From NCBI RefSeq assembly GCF_004331465.1, contig NZ_SJKB01000002.1, positions 372,001 through 436,000 on the forward strand: a stretch of DNA of 64,000 nt. The letters are read 5' to 3'. Origin of the DNA: Kribbella pittospori (GTDB lineage Bacteria; Actinomycetota; Actinomycetes; Propionibacteriales; Kribbellaceae). The translations under genes were made by a program, and so were the position numbers. A model generated the notes under the pieces. That model did not search any database. It was not told where the DNA came from and was given only the letters and a program-made list of their open reading frames with translations. The stretch's first letter is position 1. Each line of letters begins with the position of its first letter. Shown here piece by piece: positions 1 to 10,946 of the stretch.

Positions 1-422
1 CCCAGATGCACACCCCAGCCCGGCCGCTCGTGCTCGGGCGTGACCCGGACCAGCGCCGCCGGCTTGCCGAGCCTTTCGGTGAACCACTCGGCCGCGGCCG
101 GGTCCTGGACGACGCCCTGGCCGAACCACTTCCCGAACAGGCTGACGTCGCGCCGCTTGCCGTCGTACCGGACCTGGATCTCGAGATCCGGTACGCCGGG
201 GCCGGAGAACCGGAGCGCGTCGCCGTCGCTGAGGATCTCGGCCCGCAGCGCCGCCATCGCGGGCAGGCTGCGCTGGCTCAGGAACGTGCCGTCGGGCTCG
301 ACCAGCATGAAGTTCCGGTCATGCCGGAGCCCGGTCGGCCCCACCTCGGCGTGCTCCACCGGCACACCGGACAGACCCTTCACCGGGTAGTACGTCAGAG
401 CGGCGACCTTCGCAACGGACAT
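1..422 (-). CDS. MOSC N-terminal domain protein, 3' end cut off by window
   Basis: The reading frame runs from an ATG at 420-422 leftwards without a stop to the window edge, giving at least 140 residues. The start MSVAKVAALTYYPVKGLSG, followed by RHDRNFMLVEPDG and FLSQRSLPAMAAL, is typical of the MOSC_N beta-barrel domain (PF03476) that precedes a MOSC domain in molybdenum-cofactor-related sulfurtransferase-like proteins and YcbX-type reductases. The MOSC domain with its expected conserved cysteine would lie outside the window, so activity cannot be judged. The gene is divergent from the XRE regulator at 500, with about 77 bases between their starts. Family assignment is from remembered motif pattern; substrate unknown. 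Confidence 0.75.
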   Translation of the reverse strand, partial: MSVAKVAALTYYPVKGLSGVPVEHAEVGPTGLRHDRNFMLVEPDGTFLSQRSLPAMAALRAEILSDGDALRFSGPGVPDLEIQVRYDGKRRDVSLFGKWFGQGVVQDPAAAEWFTERLGKPAALVRVTPEHERPGWGVHL

Positions 423-450
423 TGGCCAAGCCTACCTTGACTCCTGTCAC

Positions 451-480
451 TTGATCTGTTCGTTCATGTTGGATTATGTT
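451..480 (+). promoter_or_regulatory. Possible sigma-70 type promoter for the XRE gene
   Basis: TTGATC at 451-456 and TTATGT at 474-479 are separated by 17 bases. Transcription would begin about 10 bases before the AGGAGG ribosome site at 489-494. This is a pattern match only. Confidence 0.35.
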
Positions 481-499
481 TGATCGCGAGGAGGTCGCA

Positions 500-2894
<2,395 letters not shown>

Positions 2895-2909
2895 CGCCCA
2901 CCAGCACAG

Positions 2910-2944
2910 AAGGCCCCCGGGAGCACGCAGCTCCCGGGGGCCTT
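2910..2944. terminator. Bidirectional terminator between mdh and subtilase gene
   Basis: A perfect 15-bp inverted repeat (arms AAGGCCCCCGGGAGC) with a 5-base loop lies 15 bases after mdh and 10 bases from the stop of the convergent protease gene, so it can serve both. There is no long T run, as usual in GC-rich actinomycetes. Confidence 0.85.
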
Positions 2945-2954
2945 CCGCTGTTCG

Positions 2955-5900
2955 TCAGCGCAGCGGGTACGCGCCGATCACGGTCTGGTCCGTAACGTTG
3001 CCTCCGGCATCGACCACGTGCGCCTTCAGCGACACGGACTTCGCACCCGCCGGCGTCGCGAAGATCGCCTTGTAGGTGCGCTTTCCGGTCGGTACGACGC
3101 CGGCCTTGTGCCAGGTCCTGCCGTCGTCACCGGACACCTGCAGCTCCAGCTTGCGGATCCCCGGCAGGCTCGCGCCGGCCTGTGCGTCGACGACCACCGG
3201 CAGCACCGTCACCGGCCTGCGTTCGGCCACGTTGTGACTGTCGACCGCCGGCCGGTACCGCACTCCGAGCAGCGGCAGCAGCGTCTCCTTGGTCGTCGCG
3301 GCCGAGGAGAACGTCCAGCTGAAGTCCATCCGGGTCGTGAAGGTGGACCACGTCTGCCGAGTCAGCGACGACTCCAGCGTGTACGTCGCCTTCTCTGCCG
3401 GCAATCCAGTCACCTCGGCCGAGCCGAAGTACTGCGACTCGGCAACGACCTGACCGTCCCGGGTCAGCTTGCTGGACTCGGTGTCCGTCCGGGTGGCGCC
3501 GGTGTTGCCGTCGGCATCGGCCAGCGAGTACGCCGCGACCACCAGGTCGTTCTCGATCCGGCCGGCGTACGACGGACTGGTCGAGAAGGCGGCCGAGTTG
3601 AACCGCTGCTGGTACGACTTGCCGGCCTTGTACTCCTTGGCCGGCGACGCCAGTCGGGTGACCGTGACCGGGAACGGGTCCTCCGGATCCGTACTCGGCA
3701 CGACCTCGCTGATCTCCGAGCTCCAACTGGAAGGCTTGTCGTCGAGCAGCAGCTTCGTTGTCGCCGGGGTGTCGTACGGCAGCACGACCGCCCAGCCTCC
3801 ACTCGAGTGCGGCGCCGTACCGAACACGGCCCGGTCGATCTCGCGATCGCCGGTGGCGTTGAAGGACTGGTTGACCACGGCCAGGTCCTTCGCCTCGACC
3901 TTGCGATCGAGCCCGGTCGGGTATCCGCCCGGCGTCGTGTCGATCACGCCGTACAGGTACGGCGACTTGGCGAACGAGCCGTCCGCGGACGGCTTCGCCC
4001 ACTGCGACGACACGTGACCTGTCATCTGCTCCGGCGGCAGCGATTCACCAACCTGTGCCGTGTGCACACCGTTGAAGTCCAGCAGCAGCGCCGACGAGAG
4101 AAGGCCGCGCACCCCGTCAGCAGCCGTCCGGTCGTACCCGATGTCGGCGACAGCGACGGCCGCATCCGCTTGCGGGACAGTGACCCTGATGTCCTTGGTC
4201 GTCCGGGCATCCAGCACCACCGTGGTGGCCTTGGTCAGCTGAACGCTCGGCTGGACCAGGGAGTAGTAGTCACCGGTGTCACCACCCGGCTTCGGGACGA
4301 ACTGGTCGCCCTGCACCGCGTACTCACCCTTCTGCAACCGGATCTTCGCCGTACCGCTCGCGTCGTCGAGGAACGTGAAGACCTCGGTCTCGAGCCCGAA
4401 CACCAGTCCGCTGACCGGCGCCGGCTTGCCGTCCGGCCCGATCGCGTTGACCGTCAGGTCGTAGCTCTCCTTCTCCTTGTTCACACCGATCGCGGACACG
4501 ACCGAGCTGTCGCCGGCGGTCGCGGTGACCCGGCCGGAGTAGCCGCCGTCTGGGCCGCTGTGGTTCGTGTTCGACGTGGCCTGGACCGACGCGGTGCCAC
4601 CGGCGGGCACGGTGACGCTGTCCGCGCTGAGCTCGAGTGCATTCGCCGGCGCCGGGTTCCCGTCCGGACCGACCAGGGTCGAGGTCAGGGCGAGGGTCAC
4701 CGGCTTGTCGCCGAGGTTGCGGTAGGTCAGCGTCTTGGTGACCGGGGAGTCGTCGTTGTGCGGCCAGACCGCCGTACCGAACGAGAGACTGCCCGGCTCG
4801 GAGATCACGGTCTGCTTGATGCCCTTGGCAACGTCTATCCGGCCGGCACCTTGCTCGAACGCGGTCTGGTCGGCGGCCGGCTTCGCGGACTCCATCAGCG
4901 CGCCCTTGAGCTCGGCGGCCTTCCAGTCCGGGTGTTGCTGCGCCAGTAGTGCCGCCGCGCCCGCGGTGTGCGGGGTGGCCATCGACGTACCGTCGAGCAT
5001 CAGATACTGGTCGCCGACCGGCGTACCGATGATCGCCTTCTTCGCCTTCGCCGCGACGATGGCGACACCGGGCGCGGTGACGTCGGGCTTGACCGCGCCG
5101 TCGCCGACCCGCGGGCCGCGGCTGGAGAACTCGGCCAGCTTGTCCTGCTTGTCGACCGCACCGACGGTCAGTGCGGCGTCCGCACTGCCCGGCGAACCGA
5201 CCGTGCCGTCACCCGGGCCTTCGTTGCCTGCGGCAATGACGAACAAGGTGCCGGTCTGCGCGGTCAGCCGGTTCACGACCTCCTCGAGCGGGTCGATCTC
5301 CGGGGTGTCGGTGCCACCGAGGCTGAGGTTGACGATCTTCGCCTTCACCTCGGTCGCGGCCCACTCCATCCCGCCGATGATCGCGGACTCGGTGCAGCCA
5401 CCCTGCTCGCAGACCTTGCCGTCGTACAGCTTGGCGTCCGGCGCGACGCCCTTGTACTTGCCGGCTGACGCGGCCGCCGTACCGGCGATCGTCGACGCGA
5501 CGTGGGTGCCGTGGCCGACCAGATCCTCGGCCGGCTCCTCGGTGAAGTTCTTCGCGCCCGCGACCTGAGTGGCCAGGTCCGGATGCGAGGTGTCGATGCC
5601 CGTGTCGAGGACGGCGACCGAGATGCCCTTGCCGGTGTAGCCGGCCTGCCACGCGGCCGGTGCACCGATCTGCGGCACCGACTGGTCGAGGCTGATCTCG
5701 CGCTTGCCGTCCAGCCAGATCTTGTCGACGCCGGCTGTCGAGCGGGACGAGGTGGCACCGGCCAGGAACGCACCGGCCTTCGCCTTGTCCACCTTCAGCG
5801 CCGCGCCGTTGACGACCGGCAGCCGGCGGGTCACCGTCGCACCTGGCGCGGTCGATCGCGTCTTGGCCTGACCGGCGTACGTCACGACCAGCGGGATCGC

Positions 5901-6293
5901 GCCGGTCGATTTGTCGTCGTACCCGGCCTTGATCAGGCCGGTGACGTCGAACAGCCGGCGGTCCAGGTGACCCTGGGCGATCCGCTCGCGGACGTCGGAC
6001 GGTACGACGTACAGGTGGTCCTTGACCCGCTGGGTGGAGAAGACGATGCCGCGGCGGCCGGCGCCCGGCTCGATCGAGGCGCGGCCCGGATCGCCGCCGT
6101 GCAAGGTGATCCGGTCACCGGTGACGAGCGTGACGCGCTGATCCGGTGCATTGCCCTTCGCCTTGGCGACCAGGGGATGTGGTTGTGCTGGAGCAGCTGA
6201 TGCTTGTGCTGGGCCGGACAGCCCGAGACCCAAGGCAGCGATCGAGGCGACGGCGGCAACGCCGATACGCCTCGATCGTGGTGTGGATACCAC
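2955..6293 (-). CDS. Secreted subtilisin-like serine protease (S8), 1112 aa
   Basis: The N-terminus is a Sec signal peptide (basic MVSTPRSRR, hydrophobic core, ASAAPA cleavage region). An inhibitor-like prodomain follows, then the S8 catalytic domain. The triad is visible: Asp230 in VAVLDTGIDTSHPDL, His261 in GHGTHVAS, Ser437 in DGTSMATPH; the oxyanion Asn357 is in AAGNEGP. The remaining 600 residues are beta-rich, with Ig/fibronectin-like segments (for example LTYRNLGDKPVTLAL) and a C-terminal accessory region, as in large Streptomyces extracellular S8 proteases. It is likely a secreted peptidase for protein scavenging. Monocistronic, facing mdh. Substrate specificity unknown. Confidence 0.93.
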   Translation of the reverse strand: MVSTPRSRRIGVAAVASIAALGLGLSGPAQASAAPAQPHPLVAKAKGNAPDQRVTLVTGDRITLHGGDPGRASIEPGAGRRGIVFSTQRVKDHLYVVPSDVRERIAQGHLDRRLFDVTGLIKAGYDDKSTGAIPLVVTYAGQAKTRSTAPGATVTRRLPVVNGAALKVDKAKAGAFLAGATSSRSTAGVDKIWLDGKREISLDQSVPQIGAPAAWQAGYTGKGISVAVLDTGIDTSHPDLATQVAGAKNFTEEPAEDLVGHGTHVASTIAGTAAASAGKYKGVAPDAKLYDGKVCEQGGCTESAIIGGMEWAATEVKAKIVNLSLGGTDTPEIDPLEEVVNRLTAQTGTLFVIAAGNEGPGDGTVGSPGSADAALTVGAVDKQDKLAEFSSRGPRVGDGAVKPDVTAPGVAIVAAKAKKAIIGTPVGDQYLMLDGTSMATPHTAGAAALLAQQHPDWKAAELKGALMESAKPAADQTAFEQGAGRIDVAKGIKQTVISEPGSLSFGTAVWPHNDDSPVTKTLTYRNLGDKPVTLALTSTLVGPDGNPAPANALELSADSVTVPAGGTASVQATSNTNHSGPDGGYSGRVTATAGDSSVVSAIGVNKEKESYDLTVNAIGPDGKPAPVSGLVFGLETEVFTFLDDASGTAKIRLQKGEYAVQGDQFVPKPGGDTGDYYSLVQPSVQLTKATTVVLDARTTKDIRVTVPQADAAVAVADIGYDRTAADGVRGLLSSALLLDFNGVHTAQVGESLPPEQMTGHVSSQWAKPSADGSFAKSPYLYGVIDTTPGGYPTGLDRKVEAKDLAVVNQSFNATGDREIDRAVFGTAPHSSGGWAVVLPYDTPATTKLLLDDKPSSWSSEISEVVPSTDPEDPFPVTVTRLASPAKEYKAGKSYQQRFNSAAFSTSPSYAGRIENDLVVAAYSLADADGNTGATRTDTESSKLTRDGQVVAESQYFGSAEVTGLPAEKATYTLESSLTRQTWSTFTTRMDFSWTFSSAATTKETLLPLLGVRYRPAVDSHNVAERRPVTVLPVVVDAQAGASLPGIRKLELQVSGDDGRTWHKAGVVPTGKRTYKAIFATPAGAKSVSLKAHVVDAGGNVTDQTVIGAYPLR

Positions 6294-6464
6294 GATGGAG
6301 ACCCTCCCGTTCGGTTGTCCTCACGACGGACTGATCACCCACGCCTCACGAAGCGGAGCCGATCAGCCACACACCGTTAGATGTCCGGACCGTACCGGAT
6401 GGTTTCGCGAATCGGCTGCCGTGGCATCAACCTGCACGGCCGGTGCCCGATCGGGCACCGAGCG

Positions 6465-7175
6465 TCAGGCGGGCGGAGCCACCGAGGCGTCCGGCTGCCC
6501 GGACCGAAGCAGGGAGTCGGCAACGAATCCGTTCGCCTTGAGGTCCTCGACCAGATCGTGGAGGAAGGCAACGGTCTCCGGACGGCGACCCTTCGTGGTG
6601 CCGACGGCCTGCCGGATCTCCATGAATCGTTGGTCGATCAGCCGCACTTCGGGGTGGTCGGCAACGAATCGCGCGATCGGCTGCCGGATCCCGGCCGCGG
6701 CCTCGAGACCTTCGGCGAGGAACACGTCGACACCTTCGTTGCCGCGGACGACAGTTGCGTTCCGCAACTCACGGGTCAGGTAGAGGTCGTACGCCGACCC
6801 TTGCTTCACGCCGATGCGGACTCCCGGAGCGTCCACCTCGTCGACGGTCGTCAGGGCCGAGTCCCGCGGTACGGCGAACACGCCTTCGATGACGACGTAC
6901 GGCGCGGTGAACGCGACCTCCGTGGCCCGCGCGGGATCGACAGCGAGGAAGCAGATGTCCGCCTGGCCGGTCGCCATCGCCTCGAACGACTTCCGCGCGG
7001 CATCGAAACAGACCAGTTCCACCGGTACCTCGAGCCGCCGACCGATCTCCCGGGCGATGTCCACCGTCACCCCGCCCGGCTGCTCGGGCGTCCCCTGTGC
7101 CAGCACCGGATTCCCCAGGTTGATCGAGGCCCGCAACGCACCCGTAGGCGCCAGATCCGCACGCACATCCGTCAT
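6465..7175 (-). CDS. Family 3 solute-binding-domain protein without signal peptide
   Basis: The 236 residues match an SBP_bac_3 (amino-acid type) periplasmic-binding fold: GALRASINLGNPVL, GVTVDIAREIGRRL, FEAMATGQADICFLA, ATEVAFTAPYV and VRIGVKQGSAYDLYL occur in the usual order. Ordinary transporter receptors carry a lipobox or Sec leader. This one starts directly at the fold (MTDVRADLAPTGALRAS), and only 10 bases separate it from the upstream acetyltransferase gene, so no leader has been missed. It is therefore probably cytoplasmic, perhaps a ligand sensor or a partner of the GNAT enzyme with which it is co-transcribed. No permease or ATPase lies nearby. Ligand unknown. Confidence 0.75.
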   Translation of the reverse strand: MTDVRADLAPTGALRASINLGNPVLAQGTPEQPGGVTVDIAREIGRRLEVPVELVCFDAARKSFEAMATGQADICFLAVDPARATEVAFTAPYVVIEGVFAVPRDSALTTVDEVDAPGVRIGVKQGSAYDLYLTRELRNATVVRGNEGVDVFLAEGLEAAAGIRQPIARFVADHPEVRLIDQRFMEIRQAVGTTKGRRPETVAFLHDLVEDLKANGFVADSLLRSGQPDASVAPPA

Positions 7176-7185
7176 GCGGGCGACC

Positions 7186-7623
7186 CTACGTGAGGTCCTT
7201 GCGAAAGAAGACCCGGTGCCGATCCTCGACGGTCTCCCGGCCGGTTTCGACGTACCCGTGGCGCGGGTAGTAGGCGATGTTCTCGGTCATCGCCGCGTTC
7301 GTGTAGAGGGTGATCCGGTCAAAGCCACGAGCCCTCGCCTCGACTTCGGTGAAGGCCAGCAGCGCGGCACCGATGCCGCGTCCCTGCGCGTCCGGCGAAA
7401 CAGCGAGCACATCCAGCAGCAGCGAGTCCGGTTCGTCCTCCAGCAACACGAGGCCGGCGATGGGCTCTCCGGTCACCCAGACCTTCCCGGCTGCGATGGC
7501 CGCGCGGTAGTCCATCACCATCGGGATCGGGGCCACGCCCATCCGCGGGATGTATCCCTCGAACGCGGTCGTCACGATCGTCGTGACCGCGTCCGCGTCC
7601 TCGGCCGTCGCGGGTCTGATCAT
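7186..7623 (-). CDS. GNAT-family N-acetyltransferase, 145 aa
   Basis: Transfers an acyl group from acyl-CoA to an unknown amine. The CoA pyrophosphate loop is in LAVSPDAQGRGIGAALL (Q/RxxGxG/A motif), preceded by the typical strand LLLDVLAV, and the C-terminus has the YPRHGYVETGRE motif common in small GNATs. The length is normal for a single GNAT domain. It is the first gene of a two-gene operon with the leaderless solute-binding-domain protein. Divergent from the chitinase gene. Confidence 0.85.
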   Translation of the reverse strand: MIRPATAEDADAVTTIVTTAFEGYIPRMGVAPIPMVMDYRAAIAAGKVWVTGEPIAGLVLLEDEPDSLLLDVLAVSPDAQGRGIGAALLAFTEVEARARGFDRITLYTNAAMTENIAYYPRHGYVETGRETVEDRHRVFFRKDLT

Positions 7624-7730
7624 CCGCGAATTCTAGGTCAGAGATTCTTTGGTAGAGACATTGTGTAAATCGTCGGAACAGTCCTACTGTGAGCGCACTT
7701 TGTCCCTTGAACCGCCAGGTGGGGAGTCGA

Positions 7731-9002
7731 ATGAGACGTCGGAGTGTGGCGTTGCTGGTGGCGGCCGGGGTCGGGATGGCGGGCATTGCCGCCGTACCGG
7801 CCGAGGCGCACGACAGCAAGCGGGTAGTGGGGTACTACACCAACTGGAGCGGGTACGACCGGAACTTCCTGGTCAGCGATCTGGTCAAGAACGGGTCGGC
7901 CGAGCGGCTGACCCAGATCAACTACGCCTTCGGCTTCGTCGACGCTGCCGGGAACTGCCTGAGCAGCGACGCGTGGGCCGATTACCAACGGCCGTTCAGC
8001 GCCGAGCAGAGCGTCGACGGCAAGGCCGACGAGCCGGGGCAGGTGCTCAACGGCAACCTCAATCAGTTCAAGAAACTCAAGAAGATGTATCCGAAGCTGC
8101 GGATCAGCATCTCGCTCGGCGGCTGGACCGGCTCGAAGTACTTCTCCGACGCCGCACTCACGCCGGCCTCGCGGGCCGCGCACGTGAAGTCCTGCGTGGA
8201 CATGTGGCTGAAGGGCAACCTGCCCGGCCTGCCCGCGGGTGCCGCCAAGGGTGTCTTCGACGGGATCGATCTCGACTGGGAGTGGCCCGGCAGCGAAGGC
8301 AACCCGGGCAACGTGATCCGGCCCGAGGACAAGCAGAACTTCACCGCGCTGGTGCACGAGTACCGCACCCAACTCGACAAGCTGTCCTGGCCGTTCAAGG
8401 GCCGCTACAACCTGACCGCGTTCCTGCCGGCGAACCCGACGATGATCGACAACGGGTTCGAGGTCCGCAAGCTGTTCAAGGACCTGACCTTCGCTACGAC
8501 ACAGGGGTACGACTACCACGGTCCGTGGGAGCAGTTGACGAACCAGCAGTCCGCGATCGACGGACCGAAGGGTGACCCGACCACACCGGAGTTCAGCTCG
8601 CAGGTGACGATCGACGCCTACCTGGCCCGAGGCGCGCCGCGGAGCCGACTCGTGATGGGCGTGCCGTTCTACTCCCACGGCTGGACCGGCGTGACCGACC
8701 AGAACCACGGTCTCTTCCAGCCGTCGACGGGTGCCGCACCGGGCACGTTCGAGCCCGGCACGGACGACTACCGCTACCTCAAGGCGCAGCTGTCCAACTA
8801 CACCGTCTACCGCGACAACAAGGCCGGCTTCGCCTGGATCTTCGACGGTACGACGTTCTGGACCTGGGACGACCCGGTCGAAATGAAGCGCAAGGCGCAG
8901 TACATCTCGAAGCGCGATCTGGGTGGCGCGATGATCTGGTCGCTCGACGGTGACACCGGAACTGGGGAGCTGATCTCGGCGTTGCACCGTAATCTTCACT
9001 GA
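7731..9002 (+). CDS. Secreted GH18 chitinase, 423 aa
   Basis: Hydrolyses beta-1,4 linkages in chitin. A Sec signal peptide (MRRRSVALLVAAGVGMAGI...VPAEAHD) precedes VVGYYTNWSGY, the first strand of a GH18 barrel. The catalytic DxxDxDxE motif is FDGIDLDWEWP with the proton-donor Glu184. SISLGGWTGS, TQGYDYHGPWE, MGVPFYSHGW and GGAMIWSLDGD complete the GH18 signature and the chitinase insertion domain. No separate chitin-binding module is present. The ATG at 7731 is preferred over the GTG at 7689 because GGGGAG lies 7 bases upstream and the signal peptide starts here. The stop codon touches the GTG of the next gene. Confidence 0.95.
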   Translation: MRRRSVALLVAAGVGMAGIAAVPAEAHDSKRVVGYYTNWSGYDRNFLVSDLVKNGSAERLTQINYAFGFVDAAGNCLSSDAWADYQRPFSAEQSVDGKADEPGQVLNGNLNQFKKLKKMYPKLRISISLGGWTGSKYFSDAALTPASRAAHVKSCVDMWLKGNLPGLPAGAAKGVFDGIDLDWEWPGSEGNPGNVIRPEDKQNFTALVHEYRTQLDKLSWPFKGRYNLTAFLPANPTMIDNGFEVRKLFKDLTFATTQGYDYHGPWEQLTNQQSAIDGPKGDPTTPEFSSQVTIDAYLARGAPRSRLVMGVPFYSHGWTGVTDQNHGLFQPSTGAAPGTFEPGTDDYRYLKAQLSNYTVYRDNKAGFAWIFDGTTFWTWDDPVEMKRKAQYISKRDLGGAMIWSLDGDTGTGELISALHRNLH

Positions 9003-9638
9003 GTGGATCTGAACGCTCTCGTGGATCGGTTCGGCGCAGCCACCGCCGAACCGATCCACCTCGGCAACTCTGAGGCTGTTGTCGTACGGCTCGACCGGGG
9101 ACGGGAACGCCTGTTCTACAAGGCCGGCCCCGGCGTCGACCACGAGGCCGACCGGCTGGCCTGGCTCGGCACCACCGGCTTCCCCTGCCCTCGAGTCGTT
9201 GGTCGAGGCAACAACTGGCTGCTGACCAGCGAGCTCCCCGGCCGAGACGCATCGCAGCCGTGGCCGGCGCGCGACCGGGTCGCCGTACTCGCCGCGATCG
9301 CCGACGGCATCCGGCAGTTGCACGAGCTGACCGACTGCCCGTTCACGTCGCCGTTTCCCGGCGAGCGGGATGTCGTCACCCACGGCGACTACGCGGCGCC
9401 GAACGTCTTCATCGACCCGGAGACACTGCAGTTCACCGGCATCCTCGACCTCGCCCGGCTCGGCACGGGCGACCGCTACATCGACCTCGCCCTGATGTAT
9501 AAGAGCCTGTCCGGCGAGCTCAACCCGCAGTACGGCGGTCCTCCCGCGGCCCGGCGATTCGTCGAGGCGTACGGCGGCGAAGCGGACGATCCACGGATCC
9601 GCTGCTACATCGACCTCGACGACTCTGGGGATTTCTGA
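9003..9638 (+). CDS. Compact APH(3')-like aminoglycoside phosphotransferase homologue, 211 aa
   Basis: Kinase-fold enzyme of the APH family. The Brenner motif VVTHGDYAAPNVFID carries the catalytic Asp, and ILDLARLGTGDRYIDLAL matches the metal-binding DxG region of APH(3') enzymes almost word for word. FYKAGPGVDHEADRLAWL supplies the lysine and the glutamate that pairs with it. The segment between LHELTDCPF and the catalytic loop is only about 10 residues, whereas APH(3') enzymes of about 260 residues have a longer helical insert there, so the substrate pocket must differ. It starts with GTG immediately after the chitinase stop and is probably co-translated. True antibiotic resistance is possible but not shown; it may phosphorylate another amino sugar. 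Confidence 0.75.
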   Translation: MDLNALVDRFGAATAEPIHLGNSEAVVVRLDRGRERLFYKAGPGVDHEADRLAWLGTTGFPCPRVVGRGNNWLLTSELPGRDASQPWPARDRVAVLAAIADGIRQLHELTDCPFTSPFPGERDVVTHGDYAAPNVFIDPETLQFTGILDLARLGTGDRYIDLALMYKSLSGELNPQYGGPPAARRFVEAYGGEADDPRIRCYIDLDDSGDF

Positions 9639-10561
9639 GCTCGGAAGGCGCGGCGGTAGGCGCTGGGCGTTGTGCGGACGGCGGTGTGGAAGCGGCGGCG
9701 GAGGTTGGTGGCCGAGGAGAGGCCGACGCGGGTCACGATGGTCTCGATCGGGAGGTCGGTTTCCTCCAGCAGGGCACGGGTCCGGGCGATCCGTTGCGCC
9801 AGTAGCCATTGCCCCGGAGCCACTCCTAGCTCAATCGCGAAGCGTCGCGCGAGTGTCCGCGGTGACACGTTGAGCTGCGCGGCCAGGTCGTCCACGGTGA
9901 TCGGCTCGGCGAGTCGCTCGGTCGCCCAATCCAGCAAGGCACCCAACGCATCGGGAGACTGCGGCCGGTCGTCCGTCCGGTACTGGACCTGGCCGCCCTC
10001 GCGGTGCGGCGGCATCACCATCGTCCGCGCGATCTGAGCGGCGTACGCGGCACCGTGGTCGTTGCGGACGAGGTGGAGACACAGATCGATCCCCGTGCCG
10101 GAGCCGGCGCTCGTCGCGATGTCACCGTGGTCGATGTAGAGCACGTCCGGATCGACCTGAACCGCGGGGAACTGCTTCTGCAGTACGTCGCACTGCCGCC
10201 AATGCGTGGTGATACGGCGACCGTCGAGCAGACCGGTCGCGGCCAGTGCGAACGCGCCCGAGCAGATGCTCACCAGCCGGGCTCCACGCCGATGCGCCCG
10301 CCGCAATGCGCGCAGTACAGCGTCGGACGGCATCCGGCCGACCGGCAGCCACCCCGGTACGACGATCGTGTCGGCCCGGTCGAGCGCCCGCAGCCCGGAC
10401 GTCACCAGCAGGTCGAACCCTCCGCGCGTCCGGACCGCGCCCGGCCGCTCGGTACACACGCTGAACCGGTACCGGTCGTTGCCGAACACCACGGCCGCGC
10501 AACCCAGCTCGAAGCTCCCCTGCAGTGCCGACACCAGCGCGACGACCCGATGCGGACTCAT
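9605..10561 (-). CDS. GlxA-family transcriptional regulator (DJ-1/PfpI plus AraC HTH), 318 aa
   Basis: Residues 1-180 form a DJ-1/PfpI-like domain (HRVVALVSALQGSFELG, TIVVPGW, LVSICSGAFALAATGLLDG, ATSAGSGTGIDLCLHL), with the nucleophile-elbow cysteine in SICSGAF. The C-terminus is an AraC double HTH (LAQRIARTRALLEETDLPIETIVTRVG, NLRRRFHTAVRTTPSAYRRAF). The ATG at 10561 is chosen because family members begin within a few residues of HRVV; an in-frame upstream start at 10582 would add MFGYFSV. Divergent from the cupin gene, which it may control. The 3' end overlaps the APH-like gene by 34 bases. Confidence 0.88.
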   Translation of the reverse strand: MSPHRVVALVSALQGSFELGCAAVVFGNDRYRFSVCTERPGAVRTRGGFDLLVTSGLRALDRADTIVVPGWLPVGRMPSDAVLRALRRAHRRGARLVSICSGAFALAATGLLDGRRITTHWRQCDVLQKQFPAVQVDPDVLYIDHGDIATSAGSGTGIDLCLHLVRNDHGAAYAAQIARTMVMPPHREGGQVQYRTDDRPQSPDALGALLDWATERLAEPITVDDLAAQLNVSPRTLARRFAIELGVAPGQWLLAQRIARTRALLEETDLPIETIVTRVGLSSATNLRRRFHTAVRTTPSAYRRAFRAQKSPESSRSM

Positions 10562-10632
10562 GACAGAAAAGTACCCGAACAAGACTATCCAGACACTGGG
10601 GACATCCCTGTGGATATCTCAGGATCGAAGGT

Positions 10633-10944
10633 ATGCAGAACTACGAATGGGCCTCGGTCGACGACGCACCCGCGCGTGAGGTGTTCGCCGGCATCACGTT
10701 GCGACCGCTCTGGACCAACGGAACGGCAGCGGCGTACGTGCTCCAGATGGAGCCCGGCTCGCACTGGGAAGGCATCGACGTCCACGACCCGGGGCCGGAG
10801 GAGGTCTTCGTCGTCGACGGGGTGTTCAACGACGGGATCCGCGACTACCCGGCCGGTTCGTTCATCCACGCCCCGGCCGGGTCGTCCCATGTGCCACAGT
10901 CGGAAAAGGGCTGCACCCTGTTCCTCTTCTACCCGGAGGGCTGA
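10633..10944 (+). CDS. Cupin-domain protein (ChrR-like), 103 aa
   Basis: A single small beta-barrel cupin. LQMEPGSHWEGIDVHDPGPEEVFVVDG contains the first cupin motif with H and E metal ligands, and DYPAGSFIHAPAGSSHVPQSEKGC the second with the final histidine. The pattern resembles the ChrR-type cupin that binds metal and senses or removes reactive compounds. It starts 71 bases from the divergent GlxA-family regulator, which is the likely controller. No partner sigma factor is present. Substrate unknown. Confidence 0.82.
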   Translation: MQNYEWASVDDAPAREVFAGITLRPLWTNGTAAAYVLQMEPGSHWEGIDVHDPGPEEVFVVDGVFNDGIRDYPAGSFIHAPAGSSHVPQSEKGCTLFLFYPEG

Positions 10945-10946
10945 CC

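Noticed and set aside
6294..6464. Short plus-strand frames between the protease and the SBP-domain gene
   Set aside because: No ribosome site, no recognisable protein; the 171 bases are treated as the protease promoter region and 3' end of the SBP-domain gene.
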